In this document: positions 16,639 through 24,560 of the stretch, piece after piece
Layout: each line of letters opens with the position of its first letter
How positions within the stretch are numbered: position 1 is the first letter of the stretch
Source of the DNA: Caldifarciminota bacterium UBA5631
Lineage (GTDB): Bacteria; Hydrothermota; Hydrothermia; UBA1063
Assembly (NCBI GenBank): GCA_002421425.1
Contig: DIJZ01000001.1
Coordinates: 52,315-116,314 of the forward strand
Direction: 5' to 3'
Length of the DNA: 64,000 nucleotides
Translations under genes and position numbers: made by a program
Notes under the pieces: generated by a model
Database searches by the model: none
What the model was told of the DNA's origin: nothing
What the model saw: the letters and a program-made list of their open reading frames with translations, nothing else

Positions 16639-17515
16639 CCCCCATTAACCTTTGTAGAAACGTACTGAAATAAAAGAATCTTTTTTCATTCTTAGACTCC
16701 ACCAGTGCTACTTTCTCTTCATAATCAACAATTTTTCTCAAAACTTCATCAACAGAGGCATTCCATGCCACTGTCGGAACTTCTTCAATGGAATTCTTGA
16801 TGCTCCCTGTGAGTAATAATTTTTTAAGGTTCAGCATACCCAGAACCCTGTCACCTTCTCTAACGAAGATAGGATGAACAGCAGATAGCGAAGGAATTGA
16901 AGTACTCTCAAGGTTCACAATATATGGATCAAGTTCCTCTGAGAATTCCATTACCTTCAAATCTTTCCACCTGGAAAAGGATAAAATAATGCTTGCGTTT
17001 CCACTATCAAGTTCGCCATCCATAACAGCCTCGGATACCATTAGCTTAAGCATTTCTGAGGTATCTTTCTTAATTTCGCCCCTGATTGCCCTCACGGGAA
17101 AAATGAGAAACAAAATCAGTCTGTTAATTGGAACCGCAAGATAGGAGAAAACTTTTAAAAAGGGAGTGAACGTGCTGATTATTATGGTATTATTCTTTCG
17201 TGCAAAGCTTTTTGCATAGAACTCAACAAAAAGGAGTGTCAATGATATAATAACACCTGCGATAGCAACAGCCTTTCCCGTCGTTATGCCTGTGCTCCTA
17301 ATAAAGTAAAAGGAAACTATTGAAGCGGAAGCTGCAAAGAAATTCAGACCAACGAGAGTAGTGGTCATAACGTGCTCAACGTTCATTAGAAAATTTCTGT
17401 ACACTGCTTTTGTTCCAACAAAACTCTTCTTCTGACAAACGAGGTACGCGGTTTCATACGCTGAAAATACGAATACCAACAAAAGGCTCAAAAATAACAT
17501 TAGAAGCCAGATCAT
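16625..17515 (-). CDS. CNNM/DUF21 membrane protein with degenerate CBS region
   Basis: A 296-residue paralog of its upstream neighbour. The N-terminal DUF21 (CNNM) domain has membrane segments at about 1-18, 52-72, 82-103 and 117-137. The cytosolic CBS part (about 190-290) is shortened and poorly conserved; FVREGDRVLGMLNLKKLL is the best remaining CBS-like stretch. No CorC/HlyC C-terminal domain is present. Family members are linked to magnesium or cobalt transport (MpfA/YhdP, CorC partners). The partner gene overlaps by 4 bp, so a heteromeric complex of a full and a reduced CNNM subunit is plausible, though inferred. Confidence 0.8.
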   Translation of the reverse strand: MIWLLMLFLSLLLVFVFSAYETAYLVCQKKSFVGTKAVYRNFLMNVEHVMTTTLVGLNFFAASASIVSFYFIRSTGITTGKAVAIAGVIISLTLLFVEFYAKSFARKNNTIIISTFTPFLKVFSYLAVPINRLILFLIFPVRAIRGEIKKDTSEMLKLMVSEAVMDGELDSGNASIILSFSRWKDLKVMEFSEELDPYIVNLESTSIPSLSAVHPIFVREGDRVLGMLNLKKLLLTGSIKNSIEEVPTVAWNASVDEVLRKIVDYEEKVALVESKNEKRFFYFSTFLQRLMGDVYE

Positions 17516-18657
17516 CTCAACTCCACCTTAATCTTTTTGATTTTCGCAAGTTCCTTCTCAAGAATTTCAAATCTAATACCCTCAATAACGATGACCTCTC
17601 CTTCAAGAGGTATTCGGTCCGTCTCTTCCATTATCAATGCCTGCAGTGTGGGGGCTGATCGAGAAAGACGCCTTTTAATAGCGATCTCAAAATCGTGCAA
17701 AGAAATATCTCCAGGAACAATCAGACTTTTCTTTCCGATCCACCTCAATTTTGGTTCAGGGTTCAGCCTCTTCAAGATATCCCAGTGTGTTATTACTCCA
17801 ACAAAGTTTCCATACTCATCAACAACTGCGAAGAAATCTTCTTGAGGCATCTTCAGGAGATTCAACAATGGTGCCGTGATAGGCACTGTTGGACACGCAA
17901 CCATATAATCCTTCACAGTATCTTCGGGGCTCGCATCGTAAAGCCTCGAATCTCTTAACCTCAAAACTCCCAGAAGTTCCGCACCCTCAATAACAGGGTA
18001 ATTAGCATACCTGTGGCGGCCAACTTCCTCCAAAAGTCTGCTGATCTTATCTTCTGGTCTGAGATATACAACATCATCCCTGGGTGTCATTAGGTCACCA
18101 ACCTTAGCATGCACTACTGAAATCCTGGACCTCAAGACCGGGTCTGACATCATAGAGAGTTCTTCAAGTTCGTCAATAACATCCTCGAAGGCATCGGTTC
18201 TCTTCATTGAAACGATCTTGCTCGGGAGTATCCGAACCAGAGGCTTCAGGAGAAAGTAGAAAGGATACACAATGATGGAAAAAAATCTCAACATTTTTAC
18301 AGGAAACCTCACTGCAAGAAGTTTCGGAGTAACTTCACCTGTAATGAGAATCAGCACCGTAAAAAAGACTACGTCAAGAAATTGCTCAGGAACGAAAGAA
18401 AATCCGAATCTTTTCAGATATCCTTCAGAAAGAGCAGAAAAAAGTGATGCCGCATAGGCATTTACAACGGTGTTGGAAAAAAGCAGTACGAAAAGAGTAA
18501 GCTGCTCTCGATTTTTCAATTCTAACATGCATCTGGAACCAAAGCCTCTTTTTATACGATCAAGCTCTATTCTGAGGACAGAAAATAGTGCTGCTTCACA
18601 CCCGCTGAATGTGAAAGACAAAAAAAGAAGGAGCAGGAATATCAGGATTGATACCAT
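17512..18657 (-). CDS. CNNM/CBS/CorC-HlyC domain membrane protein
   Basis: A 381-residue protein with the full CNNM layout: DUF21 membrane domain (about 1-145, starting with a hydrophobic helix and SGCEAALFSVLR), a CBS pair (about 190-310, with DLMTPRDDVVYLRPED and FFAVVDEYGNFVGVIT) and a C-terminal CorC/HlyC transporter-associated domain (about 315-380, with LEGEVIVIEGIRFEI). Such proteins are implicated in Mg2+ export or homeostasis, with the CBS pair binding Mg-ATP. In many bacteria this gene follows ybeY in the phoH-pgpH-ybeY cluster, exactly as here (overlap 16 bp). The old name hemolysin is misleading. Confidence 0.88.
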   Translation of the reverse strand: MVSILIFLLLLFLSFTFSGCEAALFSVLRIELDRIKRGFGSRCMLELKNREQLTLFVLLFSNTVVNAYAASLFSALSEGYLKRFGFSFVPEQFLDVVFFTVLILITGEVTPKLLAVRFPVKMLRFFSIIVYPFYFLLKPLVRILPSKIVSMKRTDAFEDVIDELEELSMMSDPVLRSRISVVHAKVGDLMTPRDDVVYLRPEDKISRLLEEVGRHRYANYPVIEGAELLGVLRLRDSRLYDASPEDTVKDYMVACPTVPITAPLLNLLKMPQEDFFAVVDEYGNFVGVITHWDILKRLNPEPKLRWIGKKSLIVPGDISLHDFEIAIKRRLSRSAPTLQALIMEETDRIPLEGEVIVIEGIRFEILEKELAKIKKIKVELR

Positions 18658-19049
18658 AGATCAAGATACTTCTCCTCTTTTTCTTCCATTGCCTGAGCCA
18701 TACTTAAGTCTTTATGGTCGTACCCTATGAGGTGTAGAAGACCATGAACTCCATAGCGGTAGATCTCATATTCCGCGTCAAACCCATACTGGTAAGCCCT
18801 CTTTCTTGCCGTATCCACTGAAATATAAATTTCCCAGATATCCTCAATGGCGAAGGAAATCACATCCGTTGGTCGATTCTTCCCGAGATAAGTTCTATTC
18901 AGCTTTCTCAGATAATTGTCCGTAGTGAGTATGCAGTTAAGTTCCGCCTTAACTCCCTCTTTTTCCGCAATTATTGTAAGCATTTTCGTTAGCTTTTTCC
19001 TGAAAATTGGCGATGTTCGCGGACCTGCCTCAATAACCTTTATCTTCAT
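18642..19049 (-). CDS. ybeY: Endoribonuclease YbeY
   Basis: A 135-residue single-strand RNA endonuclease acting in 16S rRNA 3'-end maturation and ribosome quality control. The zinc site is the invariant HGLLHLIGYDH with His102, His106 and His112. The TDVISFAIE block (61-69) is also conserved, although the family's usual proline after SF is Ala here. Arg residues around the RTYLGKNRPTD segment match. It overlaps pgpH by 20 bp and the CNNM gene by 16 bp, a conserved neighbourhood across bacteria. Confidence 0.93.
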   Translation of the reverse strand: MKIKVIEAGPRTSPIFRKKLTKMLTIIAEKEGVKAELNCILTTDNYLRKLNRTYLGKNRPTDVISFAIEDIWEIYISVDTARKRAYQYGFDAEYEIYRYGVHGLLHLIGYDHKDLSMAQAMEEKEEKYLDLWYQS

Positions 19050-20880
19050 GGTATTTAATCCTCAAGTGATGTTGGCTAAGAAGAATCTTCAAAATCTCCT
19101 CCTTCATTTTTTCAAGGTCGGAATACGAAATATCACACTCAAGAAACTGCCCATCTTTGATTTTCTCGTCAACTATATCGTTTACTATTTCCCTGAACTT
19201 ACTCTCGCTTTTATTCTCCAGAGCCCTGGAAGCTGCCTCAATTCCATCGATTATCATAAATAATGCCTCAAGCCTGTTCCTTGGTCTTGGACCCGGGTAT
19301 CTATATTTGTCCTTATCAACATCCTTGTACATTTTCTGTGCTTTTTTATATATTGAATACATTACAGAGGTCCCGTGATGACTGGAGATCACTCCAATGA
19401 TTTCCTCAGGTAGACGATAGTTTCTGCCCATGTTCACCCCGTCAATAACATGGGATTTTAGAATTTGCACACTCATTTCCGGCGATACTTTATCATGAGG
19501 ATTGGCGCCGCCTCTGAGGTTTTCCACGAAAAAGATCGAGTGCATTAACTTCCCAATGTCATGATAAAGGCCTGCAACTCTTGCCAGTAATGGGTTTATA
19601 CCAATTAGGGGAGCAACTCTTGCTCCCATCTCGGAAACTCTCAAACTATGCTCAAAGGTACCCGGCGCTTCATCCTGCAGCTTCAGGAGCAGTGGGTGAT
19701 TTACATTTGCAAGTTCAAGAAGAACAAAATCTGTAGGATAGCGCAATATCTTTTCCAGTAGGGGCACAACTACAATAAGTAGCAAAACAGAGACTCCCAA
19801 TACTCCAGTAGTAAATTTAAGGTTAGGGAACCATGGAATATACGTAAAAGCAGATAGCAGCAAAATAGTTCCAAAGGAAACGAGACTGAGAAAGAGAAAT
19901 ATCAAAAGAAAGTCCCACCTGGTTTTTATCCTTGTTCCGATATAAGAGGAAAACAAACCAACTACTGAGTTAAGAAATAAAACCGGAATTAAGTTGTCCC
20001 TGAACAGAGGCAGGAAAATTATAGTGCTGGCGACGAAAAAGAAAATAGCCTGGTGAAAACCGTTAAAAAACCCTACCAGTAAGAACACAAAGGGAAAGGC
20101 AAACAAAGCCAACCCATGATCCTTCAATGGCACCACCCATTCAAAAAATAGCATTATCAAAAATCCCAGGACAAGGACAACGATCTTCCGGGTATCCAGC
20201 GCTCTTCTGAAAATGGAATAAAACAGAAAATAAGAAATAACAAATACAATTAGAATGTAAATGGCAAGAAGGATCCGCTCCTTTTTCGGTTTTAGCCTTG
20301 TTTCTCGCGAGATCCCTTCTAAAGACGCCACTGTGTCCACAACATACCCAGCAAAGGAAATGTTCGACTTCAGTACAGGGGAGACTGCTCTAAGAATTGC
20401 TGCGCCCTCGAGACTATCTAAACCCAACTCTACCACGAGATTTTCAATGGCAGACCTGACGGTTGAAACTGTAAGCAGGGAGTCCGATGAAACTCTTTTC
20501 AGATTTTTCGCGGATTTAATAAGAATTGTATCGATTCTCTCTTTAGATTTATCAGAGATTACAGGTCTACTAAGGGTTGCCTCAAGGTATTCCAAAATAG
20601 CTTTAGAAGGTACACTCAGGGAATCAAACTCCTTCTCAATCTGCCCAAGATTCACCTCTTCCCGTTCGAAGTACGGCAACTTCCTGACCTCGACTCTCTT
20701 CTCAATAACTGGAGACCCCTCATAAAATTCGAAAAAACTAGCCCTCTGGGCGAGCTCGTCGCCCGTATAAACTGTTAGAAAAAGAAGAGAAGCAAAAATA
20801 ACTGCACCGGGGATAAAACTAATCTTCTTTCTTGCTTTGACGGGAATTATTGACTTTCTTCTCAAATCTCTCATAAGCAT
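19030..20880 (-). CDS. pgpH: PgpH-like 7TM-HD cyclic dinucleotide phosphodiesterase
   Basis: About 616 residues. An N-terminal membrane segment (near 27-38) is followed by an extracytoplasmic domain (40-200), a seven-helix block (about 205-378) and a cytosolic HD domain with EHSLRVSEM, YHDIGKL (HD near 440-441) and SSHHGTS. PgpH proteins hydrolyse cyclic di-AMP to pApA. FFVENLRGGANPHDKVSP is a strong family signature. I place the start at the ATG 20880 because AAGGA lies 8 nt upstream; a TTG two codons earlier is also open. The gene overlaps the end of phoH by about 60 bp, so translation is coupled. No c-di-AMP cyclase is in the window. Confidence 0.9.
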   Translation of the reverse strand: MLMRDLRRKSIIPVKARKKISFIPGAVIFASLLFLTVYTGDELAQRASFFEFYEGSPVIEKRVEVRKLPYFEREEVNLGQIEKEFDSLSVPSKAILEYLEATLSRPVISDKSKERIDTILIKSAKNLKRVSSDSLLTVSTVRSAIENLVVELGLDSLEGAAILRAVSPVLKSNISFAGYVVDTVASLEGISRETRLKPKKERILLAIYILIVFVISYFLFYSIFRRALDTRKIVVLVLGFLIMLFFEWVVPLKDHGLALFAFPFVFLLVGFFNGFHQAIFFFVASTIIFLPLFRDNLIPVLFLNSVVGLFSSYIGTRIKTRWDFLLIFLFLSLVSFGTILLLSAFTYIPWFPNLKFTTGVLGVSVLLLIVVVPLLEKILRYPTDFVLLELANVNHPLLLKLQDEAPGTFEHSLRVSEMGARVAPLIGINPLLARVAGLYHDIGKLMHSIFFVENLRGGANPHDKVSPEMSVQILKSHVIDGVNMGRNYRLPEEIIGVISSHHGTSVMYSIYKKAQKMYKDVDKDKYRYPGPRPRNRLEALFMIIDGIEAASRALENKSESKFREIVNDIVDEKIKDGQFLECDISYSDLEKMKEEILKILLSQHHLRIKYHEDKGY

Positions 20881-21799
20881 CCACAATTTCCTTTACAAGA
20901 CCGTGTCTTATGACATCATCGGCCGTAAAGTAAATAAAAGCAATTCCCTTTACACCTTTTAAGATAGACTGAATTTCCACAAGACCCGATGTCTCATGGC
21001 CAGGAAGGTCTATCTGAGTAATGTCTCCAGTTAGGACCAGTTTTGAACGCGGACCGAGTCGGGTCAGAAACATTTTCATCTGAACGGCTTTGCTATTCTG
21101 GGCTTCATCCAGAATCACAAAGGCATCTGAAAAAGTCCGCCCTCTCATATAGGCAAGAGGCGCTATTTCAATAACCCTTGTATCTATGTATTTTTTGATT
21201 GTCTCAGGGGGTAAAAGGGCATAAAGAGCGTCATAAAGAGGAGTTAAGTAAGGATTTATCTTCTCCTGAAAATCTCCTGGAAGAAAACCAAGCGACTCAC
21301 CCGCTTCCACGGCAGGCCTGGTAAGGATTATTCTTTCTACGAGGTTCTTGCGAAGAAAATTTATCGCTGAAGCAACAGCGAGAAAAGTCTTACCAGTTCC
21401 AGCAGGCCCAATTGCTACTACGATATCATTTTCCTCAATTAGCTTTATATATTGCTTTTGATTGGGAGTCTTGAGTTCAATCCTCTTTTTAGGAGTCATA
21501 ATAAAGTCGCGTGACTCTTCGCCTTCTCTTCTTTGCTGTTCCAGCTCCCACCTCATAATATCCCTCACTTCACCCTCATCAATCTTACCCCTCTTCTTGA
21601 TTTCACTCTTTAAAATATTTATCACTCTCTCAATCAGTTCAACTTCTTCGGGGGTACCCCTGAGTCTGAGTTCATCACCTCGGACTACAATTTGAGTTGA
21701 GGTCCTGCTCTTCAAGAAATTAAGATTCGCATCATTCACTCCCAGGAACTCTACTGGATTTATGTCACCGATAAAAACGACTTTTTCTATTTTTTCCAT
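20819..21799 (-). CDS. phoH: PhoH-family ATPase
   Basis: A 326-residue PhoH-like P-loop ATPase. It has an N-terminal KH-like region (about 1-70), Walker A GPAGTGKT (131-138) and Walker B in FVILDEAQN near 230. PhoH proteins are RNA-associated ATPases, usually encoded beside ybeY, and are thought to act in RNA or ribosome metabolism. This is the first gene of the long minus-strand operon. There is no Shine-Dalgarno before the ATG at 21799; a TAAAAT ends 5 nt upstream, but I see no matching -35 box, so the promoter is uncertain. A terminator for the preceding LysM gene lies at 21814-21842. Confidence 0.9.
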   Translation of the reverse strand: MEKIEKVVFIGDINPVEFLGVNDANLNFLKSRTSTQIVVRGDELRLRGTPEEVELIERVINILKSEIKKRGKIDEGEVRDIMRWELEQQRREGEESRDFIMTPKKRIELKTPNQKQYIKLIEENDIVVAIGPAGTGKTFLAVASAINFLRKNLVERIILTRPAVEAGESLGFLPGDFQEKINPYLTPLYDALYALLPPETIKKYIDTRVIEIAPLAYMRGRTFSDAFVILDEAQNSKAVQMKMFLTRLGPRSKLVLTGDITQIDLPGHETSGLVEIQSILKGVKGIAFIYFTADDVIRHGLVKEIVDAYERFEKKVNNSRQSKKED

Positions 21800-21813
21800 T
21801 ACTTATTTTAATG

Positions 21814-21842
21814 AAAAAGGGGGATACCTATCGGCATCCCCC
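21814..21842 (-). terminator. Rho-independent terminator after LysM gene
   Basis: GGGGGAT (21819-21825) and ATCCCCC (21836-21842) form a perfect 7-bp stem with a 10-nt loop. On the minus strand it is followed by five Ts (21814-21818). It lies 22 bp past the LysM gene stop and separates that unit from phoH. Confidence 0.8.
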
Positions 21843-21864
21843 GGCTTTTTGAACAGATTTCTAA

Positions 21865-22461
21865 CTATCTCGGAATCCTTAATACCTGCTTCGGATATAT
21901 GAGGTCCGGATCCTTAATCTGGTCCTTGTTTGCTTCGTATATCCTGGTCCATAGCTTTGGATTATTATATATCCAGGTAAAGCCTGCAATCTTTATCAGG
22001 TAGTCTCCAGGAATCACTTCAATTTCCGTAACAATTCCGTGAGGTATTTTCAGAACCCAGCCAGGGTATATAAGATTAGGATCCTTTATAAGATTTCTGT
22101 TGGCTCTATAAATTCTAGGCCATGCTTTCCAGTTGTTGTAAATGTATCTCATACCCGCAATCTTGCTGAGATAGTCACCTTTCACTACGGTGTACTCAAG
22201 AGGATATTTTGCAATTTCAGCTTTCATTTCGGAAATCTCGTTCTCAAGGGTAGCAATCCGCCTATCAAGTTCGGAACTTTCGCCTGTCAGAGCATTCAGT
22301 TTCGATTCGAGGTCAGAAATCTCCTGATTTAAGGCAGACACTTTGGCTCTGCAATCTTCCAGCATCTGAAGAGCTTCTTTCTCAGTAAGTTTTTTCTGCT
22401 CAGCCCTGAGGGCCGGAGTTAAAAGCATTAAAACGGCAACAAAAGCAAAAATCTTTTTCAT
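21865..22461 (-). CDS. Secreted coiled-coil protein with two LysM-like repeats
   Basis: A 198-residue protein with a signal peptide (1-20, cleaved after the Ala-x-Ala type site LRA), a coiled coil (about 25-85) and two tandem LysM-type repeats of about 52 residues. The first runs 90-140 (YTVVKGDYLSKIAG to LIYPGWVLKIP) and the second 148-198 (IEVIPGDYLIKIAG to LIYPKQVLRIP). LysM binds peptidoglycan or other GlcNAc polymers, so a periplasmic cell-wall-bound location is expected. A strong GGAGG ribosome site precedes the ATG. It is 12 bp after a small coiled-coil lipoprotein whose helical region resembles this one. Together they may bridge outer membrane and wall. Confidence 0.85.
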   Translation of the reverse strand: MKKIFAFVAVLMLLTPALRAEQKKLTEKEALQMLEDCRAKVSALNQEISDLESKLNALTGESSELDRRIATLENEISEMKAEIAKYPLEYTVVKGDYLSKIAGMRYIYNNWKAWPRIYRANRNLIKDPNLIYPGWVLKIPHGIVTEIEVIPGDYLIKIAGFTWIYNNPKLWTRIYEANKDQIKDPDLIYPKQVLRIPR

Positions 22462-22473
22462 GGCTCTCCCTCC

Positions 22474-22746
22474 TCAGTAACCTTTTTCAAGAACTTCATG
22501 GAGCCAGTAGCTCAACGAATCCCTTTCAGATTGTAAGGAAGCAATTTTGGACTTCTTAGCCTCGATGTCGCCGCTGAGAGAGTTAATTTTCGATACGAGT
22601 TCCGTTTTTCTGGCCTCAGCGGATTCGAGAGCCTTATTGCACTCTTCAAGCTGTGCCAGGGTCTGCTTTGTTGCCTTTTTGGGGCCGCAAGCTGCAAAAA
22701 TCAATGCCCCCACGAGCAACACCCATGTATATTTAGTTAACCTCAT
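22474..22746 (-). CDS. Small coiled-coil lipoprotein
   Basis: A 90-residue protein with a lipobox LIFAAC, giving lipidated Cys20. After it comes a short linker (GPKKATKQ) and a continuous amphipathic helix to the end, with LEECNKAL echoing LEDCRAKV of the LysM protein downstream. The size and shape recall Lpp-type or OmpA-linked wall-tethering lipoproteins, but no C-terminal lysine of the Lpp type is present (it ends in Gly-Tyr). AAGGAGG precedes the ATG and there is a strong promoter at 22776-22804, so it is probably abundant. Function inferred only. Confidence 0.8.
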   Translation of the reverse strand: MRLTKYTWVLLVGALIFAACGPKKATKQTLAQLEECNKALESAEARKTELVSKINSLSGDIEAKKSKIASLQSERDSLSYWLHEVLEKGY

Positions 22747-22775
22747 TCGCTTACCTCCTTCTTGTTGTTAATATA

Positions 22776-22804
22776 GTTATAATCTAAACACCACATTTTG
22801 TCAA
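22776..22804 (-). promoter_or_regulatory. Strong promoter for lipoprotein/LysM operon
   Basis: Consensus TTGACA (22799-22804), 17-nt spacer, TATAAC (22776-22781) on the minus strand, about 29 nt before the ATG at 22746 with AAGGAGG between. This is one of the best promoters in the window. Confidence 0.8.
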
Positions 22805-22814
22805 GAATTTTTAG

Positions 22815-23159
22815 TTAAGTTTTAGGAATTATACAAAGGAAAACCAGCTCCTCTCCACCATCAGCCATAAACTGATGCATTTCATTAGGAGGAACAAAAG
22901 CCACACTGCCTCCTTTCAAGGAAAAATCTTTATTCCCAATCTTTACTGTTCCCTTTCCACGGATTACGAATACTTCATGTTCGTATGGATGTAAGTGGTA
23001 TGGAGTATGCCCTCCTTTTTCAAGCCTGAACATTCTAAGGTAGAAGTTGGGAACACCGTCAGAGGGCCCAAGGAGCCAGCGGATGTAAGCACTGCTTGCC
23101 CCTTCCATTTCCACCAGGTTCTCCTTCACTTCTGTAAAATCAAAGACCCTTCCTTCCAT
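22815..23159 (-). CDS. Small cupin-domain protein
   Basis: A 114-residue single cupin barrel. Motif 1 is GGHTPYHLHPYEHEVFVIRGKG with metal ligands His55, His57 and likely Glu60 or Glu62; motif 2 is VPPNEMHQF with His95. Such proteins bind a divalent metal and act as isomerases, dioxygenases or small-molecule sensors. Sequence alone does not choose between these. The gene is monocistronic and divergent from psd. GGAG lies before the ATG and a TATAAT (23188-23193) upstream, though no good -35 box was seen. Confidence 0.85.
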   Translation of the reverse strand: MEGRVFDFTEVKENLVEMEGASSAYIRWLLGPSDGVPNFYLRMFRLEKGGHTPYHLHPYEHEVFVIRGKGTVKIGNKDFSLKGGSVAFVPPNEMHQFMADGGEELVFLCIIPKT

Positions 23160-23262
23160 TGTTTTACTCCTTCATGTTTGATGACAAATTATAAAGTAAA
23201 AGGGTTGATCCATATTGAGATTCTGTGTTTTTCCCCAAGTCCTGCATTATACTATAGATACC

Positions 23263-23880
23263 ATGATTGCGAGGGAAGGTGTTGTTATTCTTTTTATGCT
23301 TGGCTTTATCAGCTCTTTGCTTTTTGTATTAAAAATCTATTTCCTCGCTATTCCTTGCACACTTTTTTTCTTCTTTTCCCTCTACTTCTTAAGAGACCCC
23401 CGAAGAGAAACTCCATATGGGCCCCTCGACATCGTTTCTCCTGCCGACGGGAAAATTCTTGAGATTTCAGAAACTGCTAGTACTTATGAAATATCCATAT
23501 TTATGTCTTTACTCGACGTCCACGTTAACAGAGTGCCTTATGGAGGAGTGGTGAAATCCATCGAAAGAAGGGGAAAAAAATTTCTGCGAGCCTTCCTGAA
23601 AGAAGCTGATTTTGAGAATGTACAGTGTGAGACACATATAAACTCTCCTGGTATTGCAGACTATAGTGTAATACAAATATCAGGTATTATTGCCAGAAGA
23701 ATTGTCAACAATCTTTCGCCTGAGAAAGTGGTAAATACTGGAGAACGCATGGGAATTATTCTTTACAGTTCTAAGGTTAAATTGATTTTACCAAAAGAGA
23801 AAATCATTCTGAAGGTAAAACCCGGTGACAGGGTAAAAGGCGGGATTACCTTAATTGCAGAGATCAAGGAGTCGCTTTGA
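23263..23880 (+). CDS. psd: Phosphatidylserine decarboxylase, short (archaetidylserine-type) form
   Basis: A 205-residue enzyme that decarboxylates phosphatidylserine (or archaetidylserine) to the ethanolamine lipid. The start at 23263 gives the typical MIAREG opening; a longer reading from 23215 adds an unlikely 16-residue tail. Motifs are YFLRDPRR (41-48), VSPADG (58-63), MSLLDVHVNRVP (81-92) and GERMGIILYSSKV (160-172). The usual self-cleavage Gly-Ser that makes the pyruvoyl group is Ser169-Ser170 here. An N-terminal hydrophobic stretch (7-40) anchors it. There is no Shine-Dalgarno; TATACT ends 9 nt before the ATG. It overlaps pssA by 4 bp, which supplies its substrate. Confidence 0.88.
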   Translation: MIAREGVVILFMLGFISSLLFVLKIYFLAIPCTLFFFFSLYFLRDPRRETPYGPLDIVSPADGKILEISETASTYEISIFMSLLDVHVNRVPYGGVVKSIERRGKKFLRAFLKEADFENVQCETHINSPGIADYSVIQISGIIARRIVNNLSPEKVVNTGERMGIILYSSKVKLILPKEKIILKVKPGDRVKGGITLIAEIKESL

Positions 23881-24560
23881 ACGTTCCAACCCTTTTCACA
23901 TTTCTCAATCTATTCTCGGGGTTTATGGCAATTATATCAATCTCCGAGATGAAGATCGATTCGGCATTCTGGTACATAATCTTTTCAGCTATTTTTGACT
24001 TTGTGGACGGAAAAATGGCAAGATTATTTAGAACTTCGTCGAAGCTTGGACCTCACATTGATTCACTTGCTGATGTGGTCTCTTTTGGTGTGGCGCCGGC
24101 TTTTTTTGTATACAATTTTGTAGTGTTCCAGGGTGGGAGATTTTCGCCTTTTTACCTCCTTCCCTTTGTTTACCTTTCAGCTGTAGTAATGAGGCTTGCA
24201 AGGTTTAATGTTATTGGAGAAAATTCACAAAAGGAATTCTACTATGGCCTTTCTTCCCCAATATCTGCAATCTTTATCACTTCCGTAATTTCTCTCTTGA
24301 ATAGATTTTCTCCCTCTTTTGTTCTCCTGAGAGAAGTGGTAACAGCAGTAATACTCTTTTTGAGCTTCTTGATGCTTAGCAAAATTGAATTCCCCGTTTT
24401 CAAAGGAAGCAAAAGGACTGAGAAACTTCAAATCCTGTACTTTGTACTTGTACTGATCCTACTCATCTTTTTGAGGTACATTTTCCTCATTGCCGCAATT
24501 TCCCTCTACATTATATTTGGTATATTGTCTTCCCTTTTCAAGAAAGAGGCTGATGAGTAA
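23877..24560 (+). CDS. pssA: CDP-diacylglycerol--serine O-phosphatidyltransferase
   Basis: A 227-residue membrane enzyme making phosphatidylserine from CDP-diacylglycerol and serine. The CDP-alcohol phosphatidyltransferase signature is complete: Asp41, Asp44-Gly45, Ala48-Arg49, Gly58, Asp62 and Asp66 (DFVDGKMARL, then GPHIDSLAD). Several hydrophobic helices follow to the C-terminus. The start is TTG at 23877, overlapping the psd stop. With psd it forms the two-step phosphatidylethanolamine pathway; the CDP-DAG supplier cdsA is at 61030. Confidence 0.9.
   Translation: MNVPTLFTFLNLFSGFMAIISISEMKIDSAFWYIIFSAIFDFVDGKMARLFRTSSKLGPHIDSLADVVSFGVAPAFFVYNFVVFQGGRFSPFYLLPFVYLSAVVMRLARFNVIGENSQKEFYYGLSSPISAIFITSVISLLNRFSPSFVLLREVVTAVILFLSFLMLSKIEFPVFKGSKRTEKLQILYFVLVLILLIFLRYIFLIAAISLYIIFGILSSLFKKEADE

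Noticed and set aside
24490..24552. Longer start for the GT2 enzyme at 24490
   Set aside because: The extra residues duplicate the end of pssA in another frame and precede the conserved family start.
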